NCBI GenBank assembly: GCA_964439015.1
Contig: CAYTMV010000001.1
Coordinates: 87,836 to 151,835 of the forward strand
From: Gemmobacter sp964439015
Lineage (GTDB): Bacteria > Pseudomonadota > Alphaproteobacteria > Rhodobacterales > Rhodobacteraceae
DNA length: 64,000 bases
Direction: 5' to 3'
Under the pieces are notes generated by a model. It made no database searches. It was not told the DNA's origin and saw only the letters and a program-made list of their open reading frames with translations. The stretch's first letter is position 1. The number at the start of each line of letters is the position of its first letter. A program made the position numbers and the translations under genes. Shown here piece after piece: positions 16,451 to 26,277 of this stretch.

Positions 16451-17287
16451 ATGGACAAGGATCGGGTTGCAGGCATGGGCGAGGCAGGCCCCGATGCCAA
16501 TCCGCTGGCCTACGCCATCGCCGCCAATGACCGGCGCACCCTGTCGATGGTTGAGGCCGCGCTGCGCGAAGGGCGACTTCGTCTTGCCTGTCAGCCGGTG
16601 GTCCTTGCCCGCGATCCCGGCAAGGTCGCCTTTTACGAGGGACTGATCCGTGTGCTGGATGAAACCGGCCGCACCATTCCGGCCCGCGACTTCATGGCCG
16701 CGATCGAAACGCGCGAGATGGGCCGCCTGGTCGATTGCGCTGCGCTGGATATGGGGCTGCGGATGCTGGCACGGTATCCGGATATTCGGCTGTCGATCAA
16801 CATGTCGGCGCGGTCCATCGGCTATCCCCGCTGGATGAAGGTGCTGCGCCGCGGGCTGGAATTATCCCCTACCATCGGTGAGCGGCTTATCCTCGAAATC
16901 ACCGAAAGCTCGGCGATGCTGGTGCCAGAACTGGTGGTGAACTTCATGGACGATTTGCAGCGCGAGGGGATCAGTTTTGCGCTGGACGACTTTGGCGCCG
17001 GCTATACCGCCTTTCGGCATTTCAAGGATTTCTTCTTTGACATCATCAAGATCGACGGACAGTTCATCGCCGGTGTGTCCCAGGATGCCGACAATCAGGT
17101 ACTGACACAGGCGCTGTTGTCCATTGCCCGCCAGTTCGAGATGTTCACCGTCGCCGAGGCGGTTGAGACCGCCGCGGATGCGGAATGGCTGCGCCAGATC
17201 GGGGTCGATTGTCTGCAGGGCTATCTGTTCGGCGCGCCGACCACCAGTCCCGGCTTCGCAGCGCCCGCTCAGCGCCGCCGCGCCTGA
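16451..17287 (+). CDS. EAL-domain c-di-GMP phosphodiesterase-like protein
   Basis: A 278-residue stand-alone EAL protein without GGDEF, PAS or membrane segments. The EAL motif reads EGL (FYEGLIRV). The metal and catalytic positions I can place are kept: Asn in INMSARS, Glu in LEITES, DDFGAGYTAF, Lys in IKIDG, Glu in EAVET and Gln in LQGYLFG. It may therefore be an active c-di-GMP phosphodiesterase, with the Ala-to-Gly change tolerated in some family members. The ATG at 16451 has a GGGGCAGGG ribosome site. TTAA-rich DNA lies upstream. Confidence 0.87.
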   Translation: MDKDRVAGMGEAGPDANPLAYAIAANDRRTLSMVEAALREGRLRLACQPVVLARDPGKVAFYEGLIRVLDETGRTIPARDFMAAIETREMGRLVDCAALDMGLRMLARYPDIRLSINMSARSIGYPRWMKVLRRGLELSPTIGERLILEITESSAMLVPELVVNFMDDLQREGISFALDDFGAGYTAFRHFKDFFFDIIKIDGQFIAGVSQDADNQVLTQALLSIARQFEMFTVAEAVETAADAEWLRQIGVDCLQGYLFGAPTTSPGFAAPAQRRRA

Positions 17288-17445
17288 AGGCGCGCGATGG
17301 CTTGGCGGTATCGTGCCAAGTTGTTCCTTTGCTGCAAAGTTGTGCGCAATTTTCTTGCGCTTTGGCAGTGGATCGGTATCCCTTTTCTGCAGAGCGGCAA
17401 TTCCAGTGCCGCGCTTCGATTCTCGGTTAAGGGAGAGGATTTGCC

Positions 17446-18621
<1,176 letters not shown>

Positions 18622-18661
18622 TTGCCACATGCGGCGTAATTTTGCTGCAAGCGAAAAATGT

Positions 18662-18691
18662 CGGACGCAATAATCTTGCGTCCGGTTTTTT
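18662..18691 (+). terminator. Rho-independent terminator after phaA
   Basis: CGGACGCAA (18662-18670) pairs with TTGCGTCCG (18676-18684) around a five-base loop and is followed by a run of six T. It lies 41 bp after the phaA stop and 44 bp before the phaB start, so it separates the two or acts as an attenuator. Confidence 0.85.
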
Positions 18692-18734
18692 GTTTCGATA
18701 AGTTTGTTTCAACCCTGATTTGCAAGGAGGAATC

Positions 18735-19460
18735 ATGTCGAAAGTTGCCCTGGTCACCGGTGGTTCGCGCGGAATCGGCGCCGCAATCTCGATCGCCCTG
18801 AAGAATGCCGGTTACACCGTCGCCGCCAATTACGCCGGCAATGACGAGGCGGCGGCGAAGTTCACGGCCGAAACCGGGATCAAGACCTACAAATGGTCGG
18901 TTGCCGATTATGACGCCTGCGCCGCAGGCATCGCCAAGGTCGAGGCCGAGCTGGGCCCGGTTGCGGTGCTGGTCAACAATGCCGGTATCACCCGCGATGC
19001 CATGTTCCACAAGATGACCCCGCAGCAGTGGAAAGAGGTGATCGACACCAACCTGACCGGCGTGTTCAACATGACCCACCCGCTGTGGTCGGGGATGCGG
19101 GATCGCAAGTTCGGCCGGATCATCAACATCAGCTCGATCAACGGGCAGAAGGGTCAGGCGGGGCAGGCCAATTATTCGGCGGCCAAGGCAGGCGATCTGG
19201 GCTTCACCAAGGCGCTGGCCCAGGAAGGCGCGCGCGCCGGCATCACCGTCAACGCCATCTGCCCCGGCTATATCGGCACCGAGATGGTGCGGGCGATTGA
19301 TGAAAAGGTGCTGAACGAGCGGATCATCCCGCAGATCCCCGTCGGCCGTCTGGGCGAGCCGGAAGAGATCGCGCGCTGCGTGGTCTTCTTGGCCTCGGAC
19401 GATGCAGGCTTCATCACCGGCTCGACCATCAGTGCCAATGGCGGGCAGTTCGTCGTCTGA
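18735..19460 (+). CDS. phaB: acetoacetyl-CoA reductase
   Basis: PhaB is the NADPH-dependent SDR that makes (R)-3-hydroxybutyryl-CoA for PHB and for the ethylmalonyl-CoA pathway. The 241-residue protein shows VTGGSRGIG (residues 7-15), NNAGITRDAMFHKM, the catalytic Ser in NISSINGQKGQ and YSAAK, plus the C-terminal GSTISANGGQ. The start at 18735 follows a strong AAGGAGG. It lies directly after phaA and its terminator; phaC, phaP and phaR are not in the window. Confidence 0.95.
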   Translation: MSKVALVTGGSRGIGAAISIALKNAGYTVAANYAGNDEAAAKFTAETGIKTYKWSVADYDACAAGIAKVEAELGPVAVLVNNAGITRDAMFHKMTPQQWKEVIDTNLTGVFNMTHPLWSGMRDRKFGRIINISSINGQKGQAGQANYSAAKAGDLGFTKALAQEGARAGITVNAICPGYIGTEMVRAIDEKVLNERIIPQIPVGRLGEPEEIARCVVFLASDDAGFITGSTISANGGQFVV

Positions 19461-19479
19461 AGGCGCAAGATCGATGTGC

Positions 19480-19505
19480 AAGCCCCGGGCCAAGCCCGGG
19501 GCTTT
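19480..19505 (+). terminator. GC-rich hairpin terminator after phaB
   Basis: AAGCCCCGGGC (19480-19490) and GCCCGGGGCTT (19494-19504) form an 11-bp stem with a three-base loop, 19 bp after the phaB stop. The T-tract is short (TTT), so termination may be weaker than after phaA. Confidence 0.65.
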
Positions 19506-19574
19506 CGCATGTCTGGGCAATGGCTTATCCCAGCGCCAGGAAAGACGCCGCAATGGCACGTCCGGGAGGGCAAG

Positions 19575-20432
19575 ATGACACGCAGCAAGGCTACGGCCAT
19601 CGGTTTTACCGCCATCCTGATGTGGTCGCTGTTGGCGTTGATGACCATTGCCTCAGCCCCGGTGCCGCCTTTTCTGCTGAACGCGCTGACCTTCGCGATC
19701 GGCGGGATGATCGGTCTGGTTTGGACGGCCCGGCGGGGCTTTGCGCTGTTGAGGGGCGTTGATCCAAGGGCCTATCTGCTCGGCACTTTGGGATTGTTCG
19801 GGTATCACGCGTTGTATTTCACGGCTTTTCGCCTTTCGCCCTCGGCGGAAACCGGGCTGATCGCCTATCTCTGGCCCCTGTTCATCGTGCTGCTGTCGGG
19901 TTTGTTGCCGGGCGAGCGGCTGCGAAGCACGCATATCATCGGCGCGCTGGTGGCCTTTGCCGGCGCGGCGCTGATCGTGCTGGGGCGTGAGGGTGGGGCA
20001 GGCAACGCGCTGGGCTATGGGCTTGCCTTTGCCTGCGCGCTGACCTGGGCAGGATATTCGTTGGGTTCGCGCCGCTTTGGCACGGTGCCGACCGAAGCGG
20101 TGACAATCTATTGTCTGGCCACTGCCTTGCTGTCTGCTATCGCGCATCTGACTTTCGAAGAAACGCAATGGCCGGTCGGCCTTGCAGGCTGGGCTGCCGT
20201 GGTCGGGTTGGGGCTTGGCCCCGTGGGCGCGGCGTTTTTCACCTGGGACATGGGCATGAAAAAAGGCGACATCCAGTTTCTGGGTGTCGCCTCCTATGCG
20301 GCGCCGCTTTTGTCGACCTTGGCGCTAGTGGCGGCGGGCATTGCCCCCGCCACCCTGTCGCTGGTCGCTGCAACGCTGCTGATCACGCTGGGCGCCGCCA
20401 TCGCGGCGCGCGCCAGCCGCGGTCAGGCGTGA
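19575..20432 (+). CDS. EamA/DMT-superfamily transporter
   Basis: A 285-residue inner-membrane protein with about ten helices in two EamA repeats, for example AIGFTAILMWSLLALMTIAS at the N-terminus and a second repeat from about residue 145. It resembles the YddG-like aromatic amino acid and amino acid exporters in length and layout, but the substrate is not fixed by sequence. The start at 19575 follows GGGAGGG. The stop overlaps the stop of the DUF465 gene on the other strand. Confidence 0.83.
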   Translation: MTRSKATAIGFTAILMWSLLALMTIASAPVPPFLLNALTFAIGGMIGLVWTARRGFALLRGVDPRAYLLGTLGLFGYHALYFTAFRLSPSAETGLIAYLWPLFIVLLSGLLPGERLRSTHIIGALVAFAGAALIVLGREGGAGNALGYGLAFACALTWAGYSLGSRRFGTVPTEAVTIYCLATALLSAIAHLTFEETQWPVGLAGWAAVVGLGLGPVGAAFFTWDMGMKKGDIQFLGVASYAAPLLSTLALVAAGIAPATLSLVAATLLITLGAAIAARASRGQA

Positions 20433-20590
20433 GTCAACCGCTCGATCTCCTCCTTGATCTTCAGCTTCTGCTTTTTCCACTCGGCAATCTGGAGGTCGTC
20501 GGAACCAGGAGCGCGTTGCGCGCGTTCCACCATTTCCGACAGATGCTCGTGCTTTTTCTTCAGCTCGGCGACGTGATTTTCGACCGACAT
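20423..20590 (-). CDS. DUF465 (YdcH-type) small coiled-coil protein
   Basis: A 55-residue, almost wholly helical protein (VENHVAELKKKHEHLSEMVE, then LKIKEEIERL) matching the DUF465 family of short two-helix proteins of unknown role. The start at 20590 has a near-perfect AGGAGGT ribosome site, which excludes the longer frame to 20686. It converges with the EamA gene, overlapping it by 10 bp. A perfect 11-bp inverted repeat lies 60-90 bp upstream. Confidence 0.8.
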   Translation of the reverse strand: MSVENHVAELKKKHEHLSEMVERAQRAPGSDDLQIAEWKKQKLKIKEEIERLTHA

Positions 20591-20649
20591 TCCGACCTCC
20601 TGTGTTGTTCGGACATGATGATTGCAACACGGATTGGCGCGTTTGTCAT

Positions 20650-20680
20650 GTAAATGTCGCGGCCGCGTTGCGACATTTAC
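20650..20680. promoter_or_regulatory. 11-bp perfect inverted repeat
   Basis: GTAAATGTCGC (20650-20660) and GCGACATTTAC (20670-20680) flank a nine-base spacer, in the 102-bp gap between the DUF465 start (20590) and the stop of the TrmN6-like gene (20693). No T-tract follows, so an operator for the DUF465 gene or a processing hairpin at the 3' end of the methyltransferase transcript is more likely than a terminator. Confidence 0.5.
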
Positions 20681-20692
20681 GCGCAAATTTGC

Positions 20693-21460
20693 CTAGCGCC
20701 GGGCGAATCCCGCCGAAAGCGCCATGCCGCCGCGCAGCACGGCGCTGGCCTCGGGGGTATAGTCTTCCCGGTCCCCCGAATGGTGCGCGCCCGCATGCAG
20801 CACGAAGGGCGGCAGCAGTCGCAACGGCGCCCGGCCCAGCTTGCGGGCGCGCAGGATCACACGGCCCGCTTCGCGGCCCGTCCGCGGGGCGAGGGGCAGG
20901 ATTTCGACCGATCCCAGCTTGCCCAGCGCGCCCAGCACCTCAGCCAAGCCATCAGTGCGAAAGATCATCGTCAGCCAGCCGCCCGGCCGGAGCCGCCGCT
21001 GCGCGGCCTGCATCCAGACCGCCAGCGGCGTGGCGTCCACCTGCATCGCCACCGCCCGCCCCGCGACCGGCGAGGGGGTGCCGCCCGGCGGATAGAACGG
21101 CGGGTTTGCAATCACATGGTCAAAGTCGCGGCGCAGTGCCGGCGGCATCTGCGTCAGATCGCCCTCATGCACCGTAGCGGCGATACCGTTGCGGGCGGCA
21201 TTGCGACGGGCAAGGTCGGCATAATCGGGCTGAAGCTCCAGCCCGTGCAGATCGAGGTTCGCCACCCGGGCGGCCAGACACAGCATCGCCGCCCCCGCCC
21301 CGCAGCCCATGTCCAGAACGCTTTCCCCGGCTTTGGCCGGGCAGGCTGCGGCCAGCAACACCGGATCGGTTGCCGCGCGATAGCCGCGCCGCGGTTGTAA
21401 CAGGTTCAGCCGCCCACACAGAAACTTGTCGGCACTCAGGTCATCCTCGGCAAAAGTCAC
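20693..21460 (-). CDS. TrmN6-like tRNA/N6-adenine methyltransferase
   Basis: A 255-residue SAM methyltransferase like TrmN6/YfiC, which makes m6A37 in tRNA-Val. Landmarks are an RRGYRAATDPVLLAA opening (the family's 'G...DA.LL' region), SAM motif VLDMGCGAGAAMLCLA and catalytic NPPFYPPG. The target base is inferred from family only. Its ATG overlaps the stop of the preceding DUF2007 gene by 4 bp, so the two are coupled. Confidence 0.82.
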   Translation of the reverse strand: MTFAEDDLSADKFLCGRLNLLQPRRGYRAATDPVLLAAACPAKAGESVLDMGCGAGAAMLCLAARVANLDLHGLELQPDYADLARRNAARNGIAATVHEGDLTQMPPALRRDFDHVIANPPFYPPGGTPSPVAGRAVAMQVDATPLAVWMQAAQRRLRPGGWLTMIFRTDGLAEVLGALGKLGSVEILPLAPRTGREAGRVILRARKLGRAPLRLLPPFVLHAGAHHSGDREDYTPEASAVLRGGMALSAGFARR

Positions 21461-21672
21461 GGTGTGGGCTCCAGCCCGTTGTCGCGCAGGATCGTGCGGG
21501 CCAGAAAGGCATGCCGATCTGCCACCATCAACCGCCGGGGCATGATGCCCAGACCGCCATGAAGGGCGTTCATGTGGACGTCCAGTTCAAAGGCCGTTAT
21601 ACCCTCGCCCTCAAGAAGGGTGGTAGCGAAAGCGATGGCCGACAGGTCTTGCGTGCGCAAAATTTCCTTCAT
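21457..21672 (-). CDS. DUF2007 small protein
   Basis: A 71-residue protein with the ferredoxin-like, PII-resembling DUF2007 pattern (MKEILRTQDLSAIAFATTLL at the start and a late VADRHAFLARTIL). The family has been proposed to be signal-transducing, but no role is proven. It is coupled to the TrmN6-like gene by a 4-bp overlap and is divergent from the prenyl synthase, with 48 bp between the starts. Confidence 0.78.
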   Translation of the reverse strand: MKEILRTQDLSAIAFATTLLEGEGITAFELDVHMNALHGGLGIMPRRLMVADRHAFLARTILRDNGLEPTP

Positions 21673-21720
21673 GGATCAAGACTGTCGGCATTCGCCGGAA
21701 ATGTCGAGAGAGGGGTTGAG

Positions 21721-22722
21721 ATGGGCATGATCGACAGCGCGCAGAAACCGCAAGACCGGCTTGCGGCCCATCTGGCGGATGACATGGCCCTTGTGGACGG
21801 CATGCTGCAGGATCGGATGGTCAGCCAGCACGCGCCGCTGATCCCGCAGATCACCGCGCATCTGGTCAATGCCGGGGGCAAGCGTCTTCGGCCGCTGCTG
21901 GTCCTGGCGGCGGCGCGGCTGTGCGGCTATGGCGGCCCCCATCACATCCATCTGGCCGCCACGGTCGAGTTCATTCACACCGCGACCCTGCTGCATGACG
22001 ATGTGATCGACGAAAGCACCCAGCGCCGCGGCCGACCCACTGCCAACCTGCTGTGGGACAACAAGTCTTCAGTGCTTGTGGGCGATTATCTTTTTGCCCG
22101 CAGCTTTCAGTTGATGACCGAGACCGGCTCCATGCGCGTCATGGCGATCCTGGCCAATGCCTCGGCCACGATCTCGGAGGGCGAGGTTCTGCAACTGACC
22201 GCCGCGCAGGATCTGACGACGACCGAGGAGACCTATCTGAAGGTGGTGCGCGGCAAGACCGCGGCGCTGTTCTCGGCTGCGACCGAGGTGGGCGGGGTGA
22301 TCGCCGGCGCCGCCGAGGATCAGGTTCGCGCGCTGTTCGATTATGGTGATGCGCTGGGCATCGCCTTCCAGATCGCCGATGACCTGCTGGATTATACCGG
22401 CACGGCGGCGGTGATCGGCAAGACCCCCGGCGATGATTTCCGCGAGCGCAAGCTGACCCTGCCGGTCATCAAGGCGCTGGCCAAGGCCACCGAGGATGAG
22501 CGCGCGTTCTGGCAGCGCACCATCGAAAAGGGCCGGCAGGCCGAGGGCGATCTGGAGCAGGCGCTGGCAATCATGTCGGGCCATGGCGCCTTCGAGGCTG
22601 CCCGCGCCGACGCGCTGGCGTGGTCGGCCAAAGCCCGCGCGGCGTTGCAGGCCTTTCCCGCGCATCCGCTGCGCGAGATGCTGGAAGATCTGGCGGATTA
22701 TGTGGTGGAACGCATCCGCTGA
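21721..22722 (+). CDS. ispB: long-chain polyprenyl diphosphate synthase (quinone side chain)
   Basis: A 333-residue trans-prenyltransferase that adds isopentenyl units to make the octaprenyl or decaprenyl tail of ubiquinone. The first Asp-rich motif DDVID and the second DDLLD are both present, with GGKRLRPLL near the N-terminus and a second-half KTPGDDFRERKLTLP block. Chain length (8, 9 or 10 units) cannot be read safely from sequence. The start at 21721 follows GAGAGAGG; an internal ATG at 21727 is possible. Its stop directly abuts the stop of ispE. Confidence 0.92.
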   Translation: MGMIDSAQKPQDRLAAHLADDMALVDGMLQDRMVSQHAPLIPQITAHLVNAGGKRLRPLLVLAAARLCGYGGPHHIHLAATVEFIHTATLLHDDVIDESTQRRGRPTANLLWDNKSSVLVGDYLFARSFQLMTETGSMRVMAILANASATISEGEVLQLTAAQDLTTTEETYLKVVRGKTAALFSAATEVGGVIAGAAEDQVRALFDYGDALGIAFQIADDLLDYTGTAAVIGKTPGDDFRERKLTLPVIKALAKATEDERAFWQRTIEKGRQAEGDLEQALAIMSGHGAFEAARADALAWSAKARAALQAFPAHPLREMLEDLADYVVERIR

Positions 22723-23625
22723 TCAGCGAGGCACGACCTGCTGCATGTCGGCGCGGCCGGGGTAAACCAGCCCATGCGCCACCCACCAATCGGGATGTTC
22801 ACGCCGCACTGCATCAGCCCCGGCTTCAGCCTCGTCCTCCTTGGCGAACAGGGCAAAACAGGTGGCACCCGATCCCGACATCCGCGTGAAAAGTGCGCCG
22901 GGCAGGGCGGTCAGGGCGGCCAGCACATCGCCGATCACCGGCGCTGCCGCCATGGCCGGGGCCTGCAGGTCGTTGCGGGTCTGGCCCAGCCAATCTGCCA
23001 GCGCCGCCGCGTCGATCCAGCCTGCGGGGATCTGGGGCAGGGGCGGGTTTTCCTTGTGGGTCAGCGCCTTGAAGACGGTTGGCGTCGGCACCTCGACCCG
23101 CGGATTGGCCAGCACCACCCATAACTCCGGCAGGGGCGGCAGCCAGGTCAGCGCCTCGCCGATGCCCTGCATCCGCGCGGGATGGGCCGCAAGACAGACC
23201 GGCACATCGGCCCCCAGCGCCACAACCTGCGTGCCCTGTTCAGGCGTGAACACCGGCGCCTCGCCTGCTGCCGCCCGCAGCCGCAGCATCGCCCGAATCG
23301 CCGCCGCCGCATCGGCAGACCCGCCACCAATGCCCGAGGCCGGGGGCAGGCGTTTCACCAGCCGGATCGCCGCAGCCTTGGACCCCGCCACCAGCCGGGC
23401 GCCCCGCAGCACCAGATTATCCTCACCCGCCGGCAGATCGGCCCCGAACGGCCCCTCCAGCACCAGCGAGAAGGTCTCGGCCGGGGTCACATGCAGGCTG
23501 TCGCCAATGCCGGCAAAGACCACCACACTGTCCAGCAGGTGATAGCCATCCGGTCGCTGCCCGGTCACGTGCAGCGCCAGATTGATCTTGGCATGGGCGA
23601 ATTCAGTCAGCGTTTGCGGCAGCAT
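22723..23625 (-). CDS. ispE: 4-diphosphocytidyl-2-C-methyl-D-erythritol kinase
   Basis: IspE phosphorylates CDP-methylerythritol in the MEP pathway of isoprenoid precursor synthesis. The 300-residue GHMP kinase carries AHAKINLALHVTGQRPDGYH at the N-terminus, the ATP-binding PPASGIGGGSADAAAA, and the C-terminal MSGSGATCFALF loop. Its start lies 23 bp inside the 3' end of the upstream TPR gene. It converges with the prenyl synthase without a single base between the stops. Confidence 0.95.
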   Translation of the reverse strand: MLPQTLTEFAHAKINLALHVTGQRPDGYHLLDSVVVFAGIGDSLHVTPAETFSLVLEGPFGADLPAGEDNLVLRGARLVAGSKAAAIRLVKRLPPASGIGGGSADAAAAIRAMLRLRAAAGEAPVFTPEQGTQVVALGADVPVCLAAHPARMQGIGEALTWLPPLPELWVVLANPRVEVPTPTVFKALTHKENPPLPQIPAGWIDAAALADWLGQTRNDLQAPAMAAAPVIGDVLAALTALPGALFTRMSGSGATCFALFAKEDEAEAGADAVRREHPDWWVAHGLVYPGRADMQQVVPR

Positions 23626-25333
23626 CGACGGGCTTCAGGGGCGCGGCCCCTTCCTCGGCCAGAACGGCGTCAAGTCCGACTGCCAGCTTGCGGCGGATGC
23701 GGTCAGCCTCCTTTTCCTCTGGATCAAAGGACAGCGCCCGTCGCCATTGAAAGCGCGCCTCCAGCTTGCGGCCCACGGCCCAGTAGACATCGCCCAGATG
23801 GTCGGTGACGATCGGGTCCACGGGCTCCAGCAGGCTGGCCTTCTCCATCGGGGCCAGCGCATCGGCATAGCGGCCAAGGCGATAGTAACCCCATGCCAGA
23901 CTGTCGAGGATATAGCCGGTATTGGGCGCCAACTCGACCGCACGCTCGATCATGGCCAGTGCTTCGTCGAGATTGCGGTTCATGTCGATGAAGCCGTAAC
24001 CGAGATAGTTCAGCACCTGCGCCTGATCCGGTGACAGCGCCAACGCCTTGCGGAAATCGGCTTCGGCCTGATCCCACTGTTTCTGCCGCTCATGCGCGAT
24101 GCCGCGGGTATAGAACAGCACCCAATGTTGCTCCTGAGGGGCTGCCACCAGATCCAGCGCGGCAGTATAGGCGGTGATGGCCTCGTCATATTTCTCGGCC
24201 CTGCGCAGCATGTCGCCCAAGGCCACATGCACCCGCAACACCCCCGCATGGCTGCGCGCCAGATTGCGCAGCGCCTCAAGGGCGGCCTCGGTTTTGCCGG
24301 CAGCCTCCAGTGCTTCGGCGCGACCGATCTCGGCCAGATGCCAGCCCTGATCGTCGGTCGGCACTTGCGCGTAGGTTTCAACCGCCAGATCATACTGGCC
24401 ATCCGCCTCCAGCAGGCCGGCAGACAGCAGCAGGGCTTCGGTCAGGTCCGGGCGCAGGTAATTGGCGATGCGGGTATGCAGCAGGGTAAAGTTGTTCTCG
24501 GCCTCGCCCGACAGGGCGGTGGCGAGGGTGTAAAACACCTCGGCAATGCCGTCTTTGGGGCTGCGCGTCACGTCAAAAGGCACGGTCTCGCCTGCCTCCA
24601 GCCGCGCGCGCAACGCGTCAATGCCCGGGTCTTCGCCGTGGGGAAACCCTTCCGCCAGCAGCTTGACGGCATTGGCATTGCGTTCCAGCTGGCTGAGGAT
24701 CTGTGCGTGGGCGATCACGCCCCGCCGCAGCATCCTGAGCGGTCCCGCGGTCTCGCCGGACAGGATCTTTTCGGCGCCTTCCAGATCACCGACCTGTGCC
24801 AGCGCCAACGCCTTGTGATAGAGGCCAAAACTTTCCAGCCCCGGCGTGCCGGCCACCTTGTCAAAATCGGCCAGCGCCGCCGACATCTCGCCCCGACCCA
24901 GCTCGGCCCAGGCCGACACCAGCCCGTCGATCACCAGACCCAGTTGCCGGCCCTCGGAAAATCCTTTCAGCAGGGCCGCAAAATCCTCATGCGCCGCCTC
25001 ATCTGCCACCCGGACCATCTGCGCCGTCTGGCTGGTGTTGGGCAGGTTGGCGGCAAAGGTGATCGCGCGCGGCAGATCGCCCAAAGATGCGGCAGAAATC
25101 ATGGCGCCTTCGATCAGCCCCGGGTTCTGCGGATCGGCCAGAAGCGCGCGCACATGCAGCGCCAGCGCGGCGCGATAGTCGCGGTGGATGGCAGCCGTCT
25201 GGGCGGCAAGATAGGCCCCGGCATCAGCCTTTTGCGCAGTGTCGGCAGGGGCGGCGGGTGCCTCTTGCGCAGCGGCAGGCAGCCCCAGCCCGAGGGCCAG
25301 GATCAGGGCGAGGGTCGGACGGGTGTGGCGCAT
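23603..25333 (-). CDS. exported tetratricopeptide-repeat protein
   Basis: A 576-residue protein with a signal peptide (RHTRPTLALILALGLGLPAAAQ) and many TPR-like helices. The last repeats are clear: AEADFRKALALSPDQAQVLN, EALAMIERAVELAPNTGYIL, YADALAPMEKASLLEPVDP. It should be a periplasmic or outer-membrane-associated scaffold. The start at 25333 follows GGAGGAG and matches the signal peptide better than 25357. It overlaps ispE by 23 bp and is probably co-transcribed with it; the pairing of TPR protein and ispE gives no clear functional clue. Confidence 0.85.
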   Translation of the reverse strand: MRHTRPTLALILALGLGLPAAAQEAPAAPADTAQKADAGAYLAAQTAAIHRDYRAALALHVRALLADPQNPGLIEGAMISAASLGDLPRAITFAANLPNTSQTAQMVRVADEAAHEDFAALLKGFSEGRQLGLVIDGLVSAWAELGRGEMSAALADFDKVAGTPGLESFGLYHKALALAQVGDLEGAEKILSGETAGPLRMLRRGVIAHAQILSQLERNANAVKLLAEGFPHGEDPGIDALRARLEAGETVPFDVTRSPKDGIAEVFYTLATALSGEAENNFTLLHTRIANYLRPDLTEALLLSAGLLEADGQYDLAVETYAQVPTDDQGWHLAEIGRAEALEAAGKTEAALEALRNLARSHAGVLRVHVALGDMLRRAEKYDEAITAYTAALDLVAAPQEQHWVLFYTRGIAHERQKQWDQAEADFRKALALSPDQAQVLNYLGYGFIDMNRNLDEALAMIERAVELAPNTGYILDSLAWGYYRLGRYADALAPMEKASLLEPVDPIVTDHLGDVYWAVGRKLEARFQWRRALSFDPEEKEADRIRRKLAVGLDAVLAEEGAAPLKPVDAAANAD

Positions 25334-25441
25334 GTCTCCTCCGGCGTGCGGTGCCAAGGCTAGAGGCTCTGCCCGCCAAGCGCAATCGCCCGCGGCCGCG
25401 CACCAGAGCCGCCATGCGGCTTCTCGCGCAGGCGTGATGGA

Positions 25442-25474
25442 AAAACAAAAGGCCCCCGGCAGGGCGGGGGCCTT
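25442..25474 (-). terminator. Rho-independent terminator of the sdh operon
   Basis: On the minus strand AAGGCCCCCG/CGGGGGCCTT (arms 25474-25465 and 25458-25449, loop of six) is followed by TTTTGTTTTT, 20 bp beyond the sdhB stop. This is a strong terminator for the sdhCDA-lipoprotein-sdhB transcript. Confidence 0.85.
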
Positions 25475-25494
25475 GTCAGCGGTTGGCTGCGCGA

Positions 25495-26274
25495 TCAGAC
25501 CGTGCGCTCGACCATCATGTGTTTGATGGCGGCAATCGCCTTGGCCGGGTTCAGACCTTTCGGGCAGGTCTTGGTGCAGTTCATGATGGTGTGGCAGCGA
25601 TAGAGCTTGAAGGGATCTTCCAGCTCGTCCAGACGCTCGCCCGTGGCCTCATCGCGCGAGTCGATGATCCAGCGATAGGCGTGCAGCAGTGCGGCCGGGC
25701 CCAGATACTTGTCGCCGTTCCACCAATAGCTGGGGCACGAGGTCGAGCAGCTGGCGCACATCACGCATTCATAAAGACCGTCCAGCTTTTCGCGATCCTC
25801 GATCGACTGGCGCCACTCTTTCTGCGGGGTGTTGGTCTTGGTTTCCAGCCAAGGCATGATCGAGGCATGCTGGGCGTAGAAATGCGTCAGGTCGGGGATC
25901 AGGTCTTTCACCACCGGCATGTGCGGCAGCGGATAGATCTTCACGTCGCCCTTGATCTCGTCGAGGCCATAGATGCAGGCCAGCGTATTGATCCCGTCAA
26001 TGTTCATCGAGCAGGAACCACAGATCCCTTCACGGCACGAGCGGCGGAAGGTGAGGGTCGGGTCGATCTCGTTCTTGATCTTGATCAGCGCGTCCAGCAC
26101 CATCGGGCCGCACTTGTCCATATCGACGAAATAGGTGTCGACCCGCGGGTTTTCGCCGTCATCGGGGCTCCAGCGGTAGATCTTGAAAGTGCGCACGTTC
26201 TTGGCGCCTTCCGGGCGGGGCCAGGTCTTGCCAGTGCGGATCTTGGAGTTCTTGGGAAGCGTAAGCTGAACCAT
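25495..26274 (-). CDS. sdhB: succinate dehydrogenase iron-sulfur subunit
   Basis: SdhB carries electrons from the flavin to quinone in complex II on the inner face of the membrane. The 259-residue protein has the [2Fe-2S] ligands CREGICGSC..C, the [4Fe-4S] block CVMCASCSTSCPSYW and the [3Fe-4S] block CHTIMNCTKTCPKGL. It starts three bases after the stop of a small lipoprotein gene that sits between it and sdhA, and is the last gene before the terminator. Confidence 0.97.
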   Translation of the reverse strand: MVQLTLPKNSKIRTGKTWPRPEGAKNVRTFKIYRWSPDDGENPRVDTYFVDMDKCGPMVLDALIKIKNEIDPTLTFRRSCREGICGSCSMNIDGINTLACIYGLDEIKGDVKIYPLPHMPVVKDLIPDLTHFYAQHASIMPWLETKTNTPQKEWRQSIEDREKLDGLYECVMCASCSTSCPSYWWNGDKYLGPAALLHAYRWIIDSRDEATGERLDELEDPFKLYRCHTIMNCTKTCPKGLNPAKAIAAIKHMMVERTV

Positions 26275-26277
26275 GAT

